From NCBI RefSeq assembly GCF_021021435.1, contig NZ_JAINWI010000013.1, positions 124,001 to 188,000 of the forward strand: a DNA stretch of 64,000 nucleotides, written 5' to 3'. Origin of the DNA: Seohaeicola saemankumensis (GTDB taxonomy: Bacteria > Pseudomonadota > Alphaproteobacteria > Rhodobacterales > Rhodobacteraceae). A program made the translations under genes and the position numbers. Of the stretch, positions 38,137 through 47,615 are shown one piece after another. The notes under the pieces are model-generated. The model did not search any database. It saw only the letters and a program-made list of their open reading frames with translations, and was not told where the DNA came from. Within the stretch, counting starts at the first letter, position 1. Every line of letters begins with the position of its first letter.

Positions 38137-39278
38137 TCCGCACCGCTGGCCTTGTCTTTTTGATGATGGTTCTGATGCTGACGCATGCGTCAGCGCAGGA
38201 GCAGAGCGAGGCAGCCATGGCGGCGCGTGCGGCATCGGAACGTCTGGGGCAGGCTACGCGGCAACTGGATGCGGCGCAATCCGCACGCGACCGTGTGCGC
38301 GCCCTGACAGAAACGGTGTCGGCTTTCGAGGACGGACTAGAGGCGATGCGCGACGGATTGCGCCGCGCCAGCCTGCGCGAAGCGCGGCTGACCCGCGAGT
38401 TGCAGGCCCGCGAAGGTGAAGTGGCACAGCTTCTGGGAGTCTTGCAAAGTATGGGAACACGGCCCTCGCCTGTGATGTTGTTGCATCCGGCGGGGCCCTT
38501 GGGAACAGCCCGTTCCGGCATGATTCTGGCGGATGTGACACCTGCCCTCAATGCCCGCGCGCATGATCTGCGCTCAAGGCTGGCCGAAATCACGACCTTG
38601 CGCCTGTTGCAGCAGAACGCCGTTGAAACGTTGCAAAACGGCCTGAACGGTGTGCAAGAGGCGCGCACGGCGCTGTCGCAGGCTGTGGCGGAACGCACCG
38701 ATCTGCCGCGCCGCTTTACCGAAGATCCGGTGCGAACCGCCATACTGATTTCCTCGTCCGAGACACTGGAAAGCTTTGCAAGCGATCTGTCAGAGATCAC
38801 AACCGACGAGGATCGCAGCGACCTGCCTGACATATCGGGCTTGCGCGGGACGCTTCCCCTGCCAGTACAGGGCCAGATGCTGCGACGCTATGGCGAGGCC
38901 GATGCGGCTGGTGTTGCGCGTCCGGGGGTGTTGCTGGCGACACGTCCGCGAGCCTTGGTCACGTCGCCCACAGCGGCCACGATCCGCTATCGCGGCCCGC
39001 TTCTGGACTACGGAAACGTGATGATACTGGAGCCTCAAGCGGGCACTCTTTTCGTGCTTGCCGGACTGGATGTGGTCTATGGTGAAATCGGACAAGTCAT
39101 TCCCGCCGCAAGCCCGATCGGGCTGATGGGCGGGCAGGAAGCGGAGATTGGCGAGATTATCGCGAATTCTGGCAATGGGACTGGCACAGGGCGGCCGGAA
39201 ACGCTCTATATCGAAGTCAGGCAGGATGATGCGCCGGTCGACCCGGAAGCATGGTTTGCAACGCAAGAGGAAGACTAG
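38133..39278 (+). CDS. EnvC-like murein hydrolase activator with degenerate LytM domain
   Basis: This 381-residue periplasmic protein has a signal peptide (residues 1-22, cut after ASA), a long coiled-coil region (about 25-230) and a C-terminal LytM/M23-like domain (about 270-375). The zinc-binding histidines of active M23 peptidases are missing: the HxH position reads ETLYIEVR and the earlier position has no His. It is thus like EnvC, which activates cell-division amidases rather than cutting murein itself. It lies between gpmI and ctpA, as in many proteobacteria. Confidence 0.85.
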   Translation: MIRTAGLVFLMMVLMLTHASAQEQSEAAMAARAASERLGQATRQLDAAQSARDRVRALTETVSAFEDGLEAMRDGLRRASLREARLTRELQAREGEVAQLLGVLQSMGTRPSPVMLLHPAGPLGTARSGMILADVTPALNARAHDLRSRLAEITTLRLLQQNAVETLQNGLNGVQEARTALSQAVAERTDLPRRFTEDPVRTAILISSSETLESFASDLSEITTDEDRSDLPDISGLRGTLPLPVQGQMLRRYGEADAAGVARPGVLLATRPRALVTSPTAATIRYRGPLLDYGNVMILEPQAGTLFVLAGLDVVYGEIGQVIPAASPIGLMGGQEAEIGEIIANSGNGTGTGRPETLYIEVRQDDAPVDPEAWFATQEED

Positions 39279-39280
39279 GT

Positions 39281-40615
39281 ATGAACAAGTTCGTGATGGC
39301 TGCCATTGGCGGCACAATGGTCGGGGTATTGGCGACAACGCAGTTGGCGGCACCCCTCCTGGCGCAGGAGACATCGAAGAACAGCAGCGTATACGAGCAG
39401 TTGGACCTGTTCGGCGACATCTTCGAACGTATCCGCGCCCAATATGTCGAGGAAGTGGACACAAGCGAGTTGATCGAGGCCGCCATCAACGGGATGCTGA
39501 CCTCCCTTGATCCGCATTCCAGCTATATGTCGCCGGAAGATGCTGCGGACATGCGGGTGCAGACGCGTGGCGAATTCGGCGGTCTCGGGATCGAGGTCAC
39601 GCAGGAAGAGGGTTTCGTCAAGGTGGTCTCGCCTATCGACGGCACCCCCGCTGACTCCGCCGGGATCGAGGCAGGCGACTTCATCACCCATGTCGATGGT
39701 CAAAGCCTGATGGGTCTGAACCTTGATCAGGCCGTGGACATGATGCGCGGTCCAGTCGGCAGCGAGATCGTGATTACGGTCCTAAGGGAAGGCACGCTTG
39801 AACCTTTCGACGTGTCGATCATTCGGGACACGATCAAGCTGACGGCGGTACGGACCCGCACCGAAGGGCAGGCTGTCGTGCTGCGCGTTACGACATTCAA
39901 CGACCAGACCTTTGCCAATCTGGAAAGCGGACTGGCGGAAGCGGTTGAAGAGGCGGGTGGCGAGGAAGCCGTAAGCGGTATCGTACTTGATCTGCGTAAC
40001 AATCCGGGCGGCTTGCTGACGCAGGCGATCCGTGTCTCGGACGCATTTCTGGACAGCGGCGAGATTGTCTCGACCCGTGGCCGCGCAGCAGAGGACGGCG
40101 AGCGCTACAACGCCACTCCGGGCGATCTGGCGAATGGAAAACCGATTGTCGTGCTGATCAATGGCGGCTCCGCCTCGGCCTCCGAGATCGTGGCTGGCGC
40201 CTTGCAGGACCATCGCCGCGCTATCGTAGTCGGCACGAAAAGCTTTGGTAAAGGCTCGGTGCAGACTGTGATGCCGCTGCGCGGTGATGGCGCGATGCGC
40301 CTGACCACAGCACGGTATTACACCCCGTCAGGCCGTTCGATCCAGGCGCTGGGCGTTTCCCCCGATATCGTTGTGGAACAGCCGCGCCGCCAGCCCGCAA
40401 CCGAGGAAGAGGATGAAACGACCCGTCCCGGCCGTTCCGAGGCCGATCTGCGCGGCTCGCTGAACAATGACAGTTTGAGCGAGGACCAGATCCGCCAGAT
40501 CGAGGAAGATCGCGCCAAGGCCGAACTGGCCGCCAAACTGCGCGAGGACGATTACCAGTTGGCCTATGCGCTGGATATCCTCAAAGGTCTTTCTGCCTTG
40601 GCACCCACACGTTGA
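39281..40615 (+). CDS. ctpA: carboxy-terminal processing serine protease (S41)
   Basis: CtpA cleaves C-terminal ends of envelope proteins in the periplasm. The 444-residue protein has an N-terminal signal or anchor (residues 1-25), a PDZ domain (about 85-170) and the S41 catalytic domain with the serine motif GGSASASE (295-302) and the general-base lysine in GTKSFGKGS. It starts 2 bp after the EnvC-like gene, so the two may act together on murein hydrolases, as established for Prc/NlpI and CtpA in other bacteria. Confidence 0.93.
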   Translation: MNKFVMAAIGGTMVGVLATTQLAAPLLAQETSKNSSVYEQLDLFGDIFERIRAQYVEEVDTSELIEAAINGMLTSLDPHSSYMSPEDAADMRVQTRGEFGGLGIEVTQEEGFVKVVSPIDGTPADSAGIEAGDFITHVDGQSLMGLNLDQAVDMMRGPVGSEIVITVLREGTLEPFDVSIIRDTIKLTAVRTRTEGQAVVLRVTTFNDQTFANLESGLAEAVEEAGGEEAVSGIVLDLRNNPGGLLTQAIRVSDAFLDSGEIVSTRGRAAEDGERYNATPGDLANGKPIVVLINGGSASASEIVAGALQDHRRAIVVGTKSFGKGSVQTVMPLRGDGAMRLTTARYYTPSGRSIQALGVSPDIVVEQPRRQPATEEEDETTRPGRSEADLRGSLNNDSLSEDQIRQIEEDRAKAELAAKLREDDYQLAYALDILKGLSALAPTR

Positions 40616-40676
40616 GCCTGCCTTGCCTCGCATCGTTTCGGTGCGGGGCAATCCACCGGAGACCGGAATACATCGC

Positions 40677-41165
40677 ATGACCCTGACCTCAGACCAGATC
40701 GAGCGCCTGCCCTACCGGCCCTGCGTGGGCGTGATGATGGCAAATGACCGTGGACAGGTCTTCGTGGGCCAGCGTCTGGATAATGACACGCCCGCATGGC
40801 AGATGCCGCAAGGTGGTATCGACGAGGGCGAAGAGCCTCGTGAGGCCGCCCTGCGGGAGCTGTGGGAAGAGACCGGCGTACTACCCGAACTGGTCGAATT
40901 GGTGGCTGAAACACGTGACTGGATTCCCTATGATCTGCCCCATGAGATCGTGCCGCGCATCTGGCAGGGCCGGTTCCGCGGGCAAAGGCAGAAATGGTTT
41001 CTGATGCGTTTTCACGGCAGTGACGACCAGATCAATATCCTGACCAGCCACCCTGAATTCGCGGAATGGCGCTGGCTTGATCCGGATGATCTTGTCGATC
41101 GCATTGTCCCGTTCAAGCGGGAGGTCTATGCCAGTGTTCTGGCGGAACTCGGCCCGCTGATCTAG
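40677..41165 (+). CDS. rppH: RNA pyrophosphohydrolase
   Basis: RppH removes pyrophosphate from the 5' end of mRNA and so starts decay; it also hydrolyses dinucleoside polyphosphates. The 162-residue protein has a perfect Nudix box [20 protein letters not shown] starting at residue 46, and the YRPCVGVMM beginning typical of RppH. ATG 40677 lies after ACCGGAATAC. It is 61 bp downstream of ctpA and may be cotranscribed. Confidence 0.93.
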   Translation: MTLTSDQIERLPYRPCVGVMMANDRGQVFVGQRLDNDTPAWQMPQGGIDEGEEPREAALRELWEETGVLPELVELVAETRDWIPYDLPHEIVPRIWQGRFRGQRQKWFLMRFHGSDDQINILTSHPEFAEWRWLDPDDLVDRIVPFKREVYASVLAELGPLI

Positions 41166-41248
41166 TCCGCGACTGAGCTGCGCCATAAGCCTTTGATGCC
41201 TGTCGAAAGTTGCTTCCCAGATCGCATCCTTTCGGGTAACTGCGACGC

Positions 41249-42109
41249 ATGGGTAAGACGAAAATCAACACACAGGCCATTGGCCTTGATGTCGGGCTGT
41301 CATTCACCAAATGGCTGACCGGCGCCGAAAACCTGCATTACGGCTTGTGGGAGGGGCTGGATGTCAGCGCCGCAAACCTGCGTGCCGCGCAGGAAGCCTA
41401 TACGGACAAGCTTTTCGCTCTGTTGCCTGACCGGCCTTGCCGGATCCTCGATATCGGCGGCGGTGCGGGCGAGACCGCGAAAAAGCTGATCGCGCTTGGC
41501 CATTCGGTCGATATAGTTGTGCCAAGCCCTTTCCTTGCAGGGCGTTGCCGCGTCAATGCGCCGACGGCCCGCGTCCATGAATGCATGTTCGAAGCGTTCG
41601 AGGCTGCGCCGGCCAGTTTCGACATCTGCCTTTTCTCGGAAAGCTTCCAGTATATCCCGCTGGATCAGGGGCTGCCGAAATGCCTGACCCTTCTGGCGCC
41701 GGGGGGCGAGATTATCGTGGCTGACTGCTTCCGCAGCCCCGCCTATACGGGCGACCGGATGCTGGCCCCCGTTGGCGGTGGCCACCGCATCGCCGCCTTT
41801 CGCACAGCGCTTGCAAATCTGCCGCTGGACGTCGTCAGCGAAGAAGACGTGACCATGTCCGCCGCCCCTTCGGTCGAGATCGAGCAGGGTTTGTTTAATG
41901 TTTTCGGATACGGCCTGACCCGCGTGGATCAGGAGCTGTCCCTGCACAAGCCGCGCCTGCGTTGGGTCTTGCAGCGTGCGATACGCACGCTGATCGGTGA
42001 ACGCAAACGCGCGCGGCTGGACCAGCGCCTGAACCAGCAAGCCCGCAACCGCGACAGCTTTGCCAAGTTCAACATTTACCTGCTGATGCGCCTGCGTCCG
42101 ACAGGCTGA
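41249..42109 (+). CDS. class I SAM-dependent methyltransferase
   Basis: This 286-residue soluble protein has a Rossmann-fold methyltransferase domain: the SAM-binding motif ILDIGGGAGETAKKL lies near residues 65-79 and the motif PGGEIIVADCFRSP near residue 150. The C-terminal 100 residues include a basic region (GERKRARLDQRLNQQARNR) that may bind nucleic acid or phosphate groups. The substrate is unknown. It stands in the same direction as dnaE2 with 120 bp between. Confidence 0.8.
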   Translation: MGKTKINTQAIGLDVGLSFTKWLTGAENLHYGLWEGLDVSAANLRAAQEAYTDKLFALLPDRPCRILDIGGGAGETAKKLIALGHSVDIVVPSPFLAGRCRVNAPTARVHECMFEAFEAAPASFDICLFSESFQYIPLDQGLPKCLTLLAPGGEIIVADCFRSPAYTGDRMLAPVGGGHRIAAFRTALANLPLDVVSEEDVTMSAAPSVEIEQGLFNVFGYGLTRVDQELSLHKPRLRWVLQRAIRTLIGERKRARLDQRLNQQARNRDSFAKFNIYLLMRLRPTG

Positions 42110-42201
42110 CGCGTTCCGCCGACCTGGCCCCTTTCTTCTTGCCTGAAATATCCAAAGCGCATGATCTGCCGCAGGCAATCCCGTTGATAGGACTCGAAAA
42201 A

Positions 42202-42216
42202 GAACAAAACGTGAAT
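42202..42216. promoter_or_regulatory. LexA-type SOS box (imperfect)
   Basis: GAAC-N7-GAAT lies 13 bp before the dnaE2 start and matches the alphaproteobacterial SOS box GAAC-N7-GAAC at 7 of 8 positions. dnaE2 genes are commonly under LexA control, so this fits. The sequence match is direct; regulation is inferred. Confidence 0.45.
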
Positions 42217-42229
42217 ATACTCTGGAATC

Positions 42230-45148
42230 ATGTTTGCGGAACTTTGCATCACCTCCAATTTCACCTTCCTCACAGGGGCGTCGCACCCCGAGGAATATGT
42301 CCAGCGTGCCGCCAGTCTTGGCATCACCGTGCTGGCCATCGCGGATGTCAATTCGGTCGCGGGGATCGTGCGCGCCCATGCGGCAGCGCGGGATATCGCG
42401 CGCAGGGTCGCCGCGCGGCAGGCGCATGATGCCGAACACGGGCTGATCGGCCCGCCCGATCCCGCGCGCAGCCCCGACGATCAGGGGCCGCGCTTCATCT
42501 GCCCGCGCTTCATCCCTGCCACTACCTTGCATCTGGCGGACGGGCTGGTGCTGACCGCGCTTCCCGAGAATCGGAGCGGCTGGGCACATCTGTGCCGTCT
42601 GCTGACTCTGGGGCGTCGCCGCGCGCCGAAAGGGGGGTGCGACTTGTATCTGGCCGATCTGGACGGGCATACCGAGGGGCTGCAATTCCTGCTGCACCCG
42701 CCAACCCCTGACAGCGGCGCGGATGCATGGCTGCCGCTGGCGCGCGGGTTGACGCGCCGCTTGGGTGCGCGGATGCACCTGTTGATCTTCCCCTGCTATG
42801 ACGGTCAGGATCGCCCCCGGTTTGATCGCCTTTCGCAAATGGCTGCCGGTCTGGGTATCCCCACGCTCGCCTCGGCCCGTCCCCTGATGCACGAGGGGCG
42901 TCGCCGCCAGATGGCCGATGTGCTGACCGCGATCCGTAGTGGTATCACCGTCGACCGGTTGGGCCGTGCCGCACTGGCCAACGGCGAACAACGCCTGCGC
43001 GGAGAAGACGACCTGCGCCGCCTGCTGGGCCCTCATGCCGCTGCCGTAGACAGGGCGGGCCTGCTTGCACAGCGTCTGACCTTCTCGCTGGACGAATTGC
43101 GCTATGAATACCCGTCCGAGGTGACAGGGGGCGAGACCGCCGCCGCCCGTCTGCGCCGTCTGGCCCTTGCGGGGTTGAACTGGCGCTATCCCGACGGTGC
43201 GCCCGACCGCGTGCGGGGAATGCTGGAACACGAACTGACCCTGATCACCAAGCTGAAATACGAACCCTATTTTTTGACCGTGCATGACATTGTCGATTTC
43301 GCGCGCGGGCGCGGCATCCTGTGTCAGGGGCGCGGATCGGCGGCCAATTCGGTGGTCTGCTATTGCCTTGGCGTCACCTCGGTTTCCCCCGAGATCGGCA
43401 CGATGGTGTTCGAGCGTTTCGTGTCGGAAGCCCGTGACGAGCCACCCGATATCGACGTGGATTTCGAACATGAGCGCCGCGAGGAGGTGATCCAGCATAT
43501 CTACGAACGCTACGGTCGCCACCGCGCGGGTCTTTGCGCCACGGTCATCCACTATCGCGGCAAGCGCGCCATCCGCGAGGTAGGGGCCGCGATGGGCCTG
43601 TCGCAGGATACGGTCGCGGCCCTCAGCTCGCAGCTTTGGGGTTTTTACGGGATGTCCGGAACCGAAGATGCCCGCCTGCGCGAGATCGGCCTTGATCCGA
43701 CCGAGCCGCGTCTGGCCCGCACCATGGCGCTGATCCACGAGATCGTCGGTTTCCCCCGCCACCTGAGCCAGCATGTCGGCGGCTTCATCATCACCGAGGG
43801 TCGGCTGGACGAGTTGGTGCCCATCGAGAATGCCGCGATGGAAGGGCGCACTGTCATTTGCTGGGACAAGGATGACATTGATACGCTCGGTATCCTCAAG
43901 GTCGATGTCCTGAGCCTCGGGATGCTGACCTGCATCCGCAAGGCCTTCGATCTGATCGCGCAGCATCATGGCGTAAAGCACCGGCTGGCGACGCTGCCGC
44001 CCGAAGACCCGCGCGTCTATGACATGCTGTGCCGCGCTGATTCCGTAGGTGTGTTTCAGGTGGAAAGCCGCGCGCAGATGAATTTTCTGCCACGGATGCG
44101 ACCGCGCACCTTCTATGATCTGGTGATCGAGGTCGCGATCGTGCGGCCTGGCCCCATTCAGGGCGATATGGTGCATCCCTATCTGCGCCGCCGCAACGGG
44201 CAGGAGAAGATGGAATTCCCCTCGGACGCTTTGGGCGCTGTGCTGGCCAAGACGCTGGGCGTGCCGCTCTTTCAGGAACAGGCGATGCAGATTGCCATCA
44301 TCGGCGCGGGCTTCACGCCGGATGAAGCAGACCGCCTGCGCCGTGCGCTCGCCACCTTCAAGAAACATGGCAACGTGTCGGAATTCCGTACGCGGTTTTT
44401 GCGCGGCATGGCGCGCAACGGCTATGACACGGATTTCGCGGAACGCTGCTTCAGCCAGATCGAAGGCTTTGGCAGCTACGGTTTCCCCGAAAGTCACGCC
44501 GCCAGTTTCGCGCTCTTGGTCTATGCCTCGGCTTGGATCAAATGCCATCACCCCGGCATCTTTGCCTGTGCGCTGCTGAACGCGCAGCCGATGGGGTTCT
44601 ATGCGCCTGCGCAGATCATCCGCGATGCGCGCGAACACGACGTGCAGGTGCGCCCTGTGTGCGTCAACAACAGCTACTGGGACAATGTGATGGAACCTGA
44701 CGGTCTGGGCGGGCTGTCCCTGCGCCTCGGTTTCCGGCAGATCAAGGGCCTGCGCGAGGATGATGCCGCATGGCTTTGCGCCGCGCGCGGCAATGGCTAT
44801 CTGTCGGTCCCCGAGGTCTGGCGCCGTGCGGGTCTGGCCCCCGCCGTGGTGGCGCGACTGGCCGAGGCGGATGTTTTCGCAAGTCTCGGCCTGTCCCGCC
44901 GCGAGGCCCTGTGGGAGGCCAAAGCCCTGACCGCCGATGCGCCCCTGCCACTTTTCGCGCTGGATATAGACGGCGAGGGGGTCATGGAACCCGTCGCCCA
45001 TCTGCCGCAGATGAGTTTGGGCGAGGAGGTGGTTGAGGATTACGTCGCCATGCGCCTGTCGCTCAGGGCGCATCCTCTGGCATTGCTGCGTCCGCTTCTG
45101 TCCCCTGCATCCGCACCGCTCGGCGTGCCAGCTTGGCCGCAAGATTAA
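42230..45148 (+). CDS. dnaE2: error-prone DNA polymerase DnaE2 (ImuC), C-terminally shortened
   Basis: DnaE2 copies damaged DNA during SOS mutagenesis. The PHP domain, palm/thumb/fingers and the helix-hairpin-helix region are present, with catalytic aspartates in PPDIDVDFEHERR near residue 407-419 and the conserved EVAIVRPGPIQGDMVHPY. At 972 residues it is shorter than the usual 1030-1130; the sequence stops just after the conserved RAHPLALLRP, so the C-terminal OB-fold domain is missing. Its last 86 bp overlap the 3' end of queG on the other strand. The usual partners imuA and imuB are not adjacent. Polymerase function may survive, but the protein may also be a decaying remnant. Confidence 0.85.
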   Translation: MFAELCITSNFTFLTGASHPEEYVQRAASLGITVLAIADVNSVAGIVRAHAAARDIARRVAARQAHDAEHGLIGPPDPARSPDDQGPRFICPRFIPATTLHLADGLVLTALPENRSGWAHLCRLLTLGRRRAPKGGCDLYLADLDGHTEGLQFLLHPPTPDSGADAWLPLARGLTRRLGARMHLLIFPCYDGQDRPRFDRLSQMAAGLGIPTLASARPLMHEGRRRQMADVLTAIRSGITVDRLGRAALANGEQRLRGEDDLRRLLGPHAAAVDRAGLLAQRLTFSLDELRYEYPSEVTGGETAAARLRRLALAGLNWRYPDGAPDRVRGMLEHELTLITKLKYEPYFLTVHDIVDFARGRGILCQGRGSAANSVVCYCLGVTSVSPEIGTMVFERFVSEARDEPPDIDVDFEHERREEVIQHIYERYGRHRAGLCATVIHYRGKRAIREVGAAMGLSQDTVAALSSQLWGFYGMSGTEDARLREIGLDPTEPRLARTMALIHEIVGFPRHLSQHVGGFIITEGRLDELVPIENAAMEGRTVICWDKDDIDTLGILKVDVLSLGMLTCIRKAFDLIAQHHGVKHRLATLPPEDPRVYDMLCRADSVGVFQVESRAQMNFLPRMRPRTFYDLVIEVAIVRPGPIQGDMVHPYLRRRNGQEKMEFPSDALGAVLAKTLGVPLFQEQAMQIAIIGAGFTPDEADRLRRALATFKKHGNVSEFRTRFLRGMARNGYDTDFAERCFSQIEGFGSYGFPESHAASFALLVYASAWIKCHHPGIFACALLNAQPMGFYAPAQIIRDAREHDVQVRPVCVNNSYWDNVMEPDGLGGLSLRLGFRQIKGLREDDAAWLCAARGNGYLSVPEVWRRAGLAPAVVARLAEADVFASLGLSRREALWEAKALTADAPLPLFALDIDGEGVMEPVAHLPQMSLGEEVVEDYVAMRLSLRAHPLALLRPLLSPASAPLGVPAWPQD

Positions 45149-46082
45149 GGCCGACGCCCGGGCGTGACCATGGGCACACGGCAATGCAGATCGCGCAACC
45201 ATTGGTCTGGTTGAAAAACGGCAGGCAGCGGTCGAAATCCACATACCATTTCTCGACGCCGCGCACGGTCTGCTTGTCAGGCGCGATGGCGAACGGTGGG
45301 CAGGCATCCTCGCAGATGCGGCAACTGTTGCAGAAGTCGTCAACGCCAAGATTCTGCGGTGGAGTCGGGGCAAAGGGTGCATCGGTCAGAACCGCCGACA
45401 ACCGGAAGGATGATCCCATCGCGGCGTCGATGATCGAGCCGTGCTTGCCCAACTCGCCAAAGCCGCAGGCGAGCGCCGGCGGGATCAGCATCAGGGCGCC
45501 GGTCATCGGGCCGGTCACCGGTTCTGCCTCCCATCCCTGCTGGCGCAACCAGCTTGCCACGCCCTTGGCGGCACCTGCCGCGCGGCCATATTGGCGGATC
45601 ACCTCGCCACCTGCACCGGCACCGGGCGCGGTGCTGATCGCGTCGAAATCATGCTGCACGCCCAGCACGATCACCCGCGATTGCGGGATGATCTGCCCCT
45701 CATAGGTCCATGCCGGGTCCATCACGGCAACGCCGGTTTTCTCGCAAAGGCCCTCCTCGACGAACCGCGTCAGGGACGCGGTCCACTCTTCGGGCTGACG
45801 CGCCGCCCGTTCCGGTGCAAGACCGGCCAAGGGCGCTGCAAGGATCACCTGCCGCTCTGCCCGCGCCGCCCTGATCGGGGCAGCATCGGGATCGACCGTG
45901 TAGAACCAGCGCTGCATCGCGCCATGCGGGATCGTATCCGGATCGGGTGCCCAGTAGACCATTCGCGCGGGTCGGGCGGCCACCTCGCCCAAGCCGTTGA
46001 TTTTATTTCCGGATATCTGCGGTGCCAGCGCCATCTGCGCGGGATCGGGGGTGAAGGGACGATGCGGATTCTTGCGTGGCAT
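45063..46082 (-). CDS. queG: epoxyqueuosine reductase
   Basis: QueG performs the last step of queuosine synthesis in tRNA, reducing epoxyqueuosine with cobalamin and two 4Fe-4S clusters. The 339-residue protein has both cluster motifs, CNSCRICEDACP near residue 250 and CAICIAVCP near 292, and the family segment VDFDRCLPFFNQTNGC. The last 18 or so residues (AVRMQGTEADAAMPEDAP) read through sequence antisense to the conserved end of dnaE2, so the C terminus is probably not ancestral. Confidence 0.92.
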   Translation of the reverse strand: MPRKNPHRPFTPDPAQMALAPQISGNKINGLGEVAARPARMVYWAPDPDTIPHGAMQRWFYTVDPDAAPIRAARAERQVILAAPLAGLAPERAARQPEEWTASLTRFVEEGLCEKTGVAVMDPAWTYEGQIIPQSRVIVLGVQHDFDAISTAPGAGAGGEVIRQYGRAAGAAKGVASWLRQQGWEAEPVTGPMTGALMLIPPALACGFGELGKHGSIIDAAMGSSFRLSAVLTDAPFAPTPPQNLGVDDFCNSCRICEDACPPFAIAPDKQTVRGVEKWYVDFDRCLPFFNQTNGCAICIAVCPWSRPGVGLNLAAKLARRAVRMQGTEADAAMPEDAP

Positions 46083-46209
46083 AACCGCAGGCTACACCCG
46101 TCGCCACCCTTCCATGCAAGCGTTTTAACGCCTGCATTTCCTCTTGCCCCAAATAACTGGCATCACGACAACGGCAGCCCTGTGCCGCCGTCGTGAAGTT
46201 TCTAACCGG

Positions 46210-47487
46210 CTAGCGCTTCAGGAGGGCCAGCACATCCTGGCTGGGAAAGCCGTCTTGCGGCACGCCCACCGACGCCTGAAATGCGCGGATCGCATTCACG
46301 GTGTTTGGCCCGATGATCCCGTCGATCTTTTCGACAGGATAGCCCCGTGCCTGCAGACGTTGCTGCATCTCCATCCGTTCGTCGAAGGACAGCGGCGCAT
46401 AGCCGCGCGGCCACGCGGTCTGGATCTCCGGCCCGCCCTTGATCCGGTCGGACAGGTGGCCCACCCCGATCACATAGGCCTCGGCGTTGTTGTAGCGCGA
46501 GATCACTTTGAAATTGTCGAAGATCATAAAGGCCGCGCCCGCTGTGCCCGCAGGCAGCAATATCGAAGCCGCGCCATGGTTGGGCACTGCGCGCCCCTGC
46601 ATGTCGGTCACGCCCATTGCCGCCCATTCCGATGGCGCGCGCTTGATATCCCGTGAGGCCAAACCCGCGTTGAATCCCGAGGGCAGGCGCACTTCCACAC
46701 CCCAAGGCTGGCCCTTGGTCCAGCCAAACCGCTTGAGATAGGCGGCGGTCGAGGCTAGCGCATCCGTCGGATCATCCGACCAGATGTCGCGTTTGCCATC
46801 GCCGCTAAAATCCACCGCATAGGCAAGATACGAAGTCGGAATGAATTGTGTATGTCCCATTGCGCCAGCCCAGCTGCCGGTCATGCTGCGCGGGTCCACA
46901 TCGCCTGCCTGGATGATCTGCAAGGCCGCGATCAATTGCTTCTCGAAAAATGCACCGCGCCGCCCGTCATAGGCCAGTGTTGCCAACGATTCGATCACAT
47001 CCAGCGTGCCGCGCCGCTCGCCATAGGTGCTTTCCATGCCCCAGACGGCGGTGACGACTTCCTTTTCCACGCCGAAGCGGTCTTCGATAGCTTGCAGGGT
47101 GCGGCGATGCTGTTGCAATGCCGCCTGTCCGTTGGCCACCCGCTTGGGCGAGGCGGCACTATCCAGATAGTCCCAGATTTCCCGTTTGAATTCGGATTGG
47201 TTGCGGTCGCTGGTGACGACATCGGGGTTATAGCCTATTCCGGCAAAGGACCGTGTCACGACATCATTTCGGATCCCTTGCGCCTGTGCGCGGCTGCGAA
47301 ACCCGTCAACCCATTGGCTGAAGGCGGCTTGGGTTTCAGGGGCCACCTGACGCACGGGTTGCTGCACCACCGACAATCCCGAAGGACGCGCTTCTGGACG
47401 CAGCGAGCGGTCAACGGGACCGGCGCATGCGGCATTTGTCATCAGGATTGCCCCCGACAGCGGTAGAAGAAAGTATTTCATGTTCAT
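46210..47487 (-). CDS. lytic murein transglycosylase (MltB/SLT2 type)
   Basis: This 425-residue exported protein cuts the glycan strands of peptidoglycan non-hydrolytically. It has an N-terminal signal peptide (lipoprotein-like, NAACAG, but not a canonical lipobox), an MltB-type catalytic domain with the catalytic Glu in VWGMESTYGERRG near residue 152, and a C-terminal peptidoglycan-binding domain of about 65 residues ending in PQDGFPSQDVLALLKR. ATG 47487 follows a GAGG sequence; a longer frame to 47526 has no support. It is downstream of rnr on the same strand, with 128 bp between. Confidence 0.9.
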   Translation of the reverse strand: MNMKYFLLPLSGAILMTNAACAGPVDRSLRPEARPSGLSVVQQPVRQVAPETQAAFSQWVDGFRSRAQAQGIRNDVVTRSFAGIGYNPDVVTSDRNQSEFKREIWDYLDSAASPKRVANGQAALQQHRRTLQAIEDRFGVEKEVVTAVWGMESTYGERRGTLDVIESLATLAYDGRRGAFFEKQLIAALQIIQAGDVDPRSMTGSWAGAMGHTQFIPTSYLAYAVDFSGDGKRDIWSDDPTDALASTAAYLKRFGWTKGQPWGVEVRLPSGFNAGLASRDIKRAPSEWAAMGVTDMQGRAVPNHGAASILLPAGTAGAAFMIFDNFKVISRYNNAEAYVIGVGHLSDRIKGGPEIQTAWPRGYAPLSFDERMEMQQRLQARGYPVEKIDGIIGPNTVNAIRAFQASVGVPQDGFPSQDVLALLKR

Positions 47488-47615
47488 TTTGCTCGGCCTC
47501 GCTTGTGCTTGGTCTTTTTCCAGCATCGTAGCGCAGACAGAGATTTTTCAAAAGCCTTCAATGGACGCGTGCAGTGCTGCCGCAACCTTCCGCTTATGGG
47601 CGAGCGCCGCCGGTG

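Noticed and set aside
41300-45382. A 1360-codon open reading frame on the minus strand
   Set aside because: It runs opposite to dnaE2 and the methyltransferase gene, has no recognisable domain and a composition rich in His, Gln and Arg, as expected of a shadow frame in GC-rich DNA.
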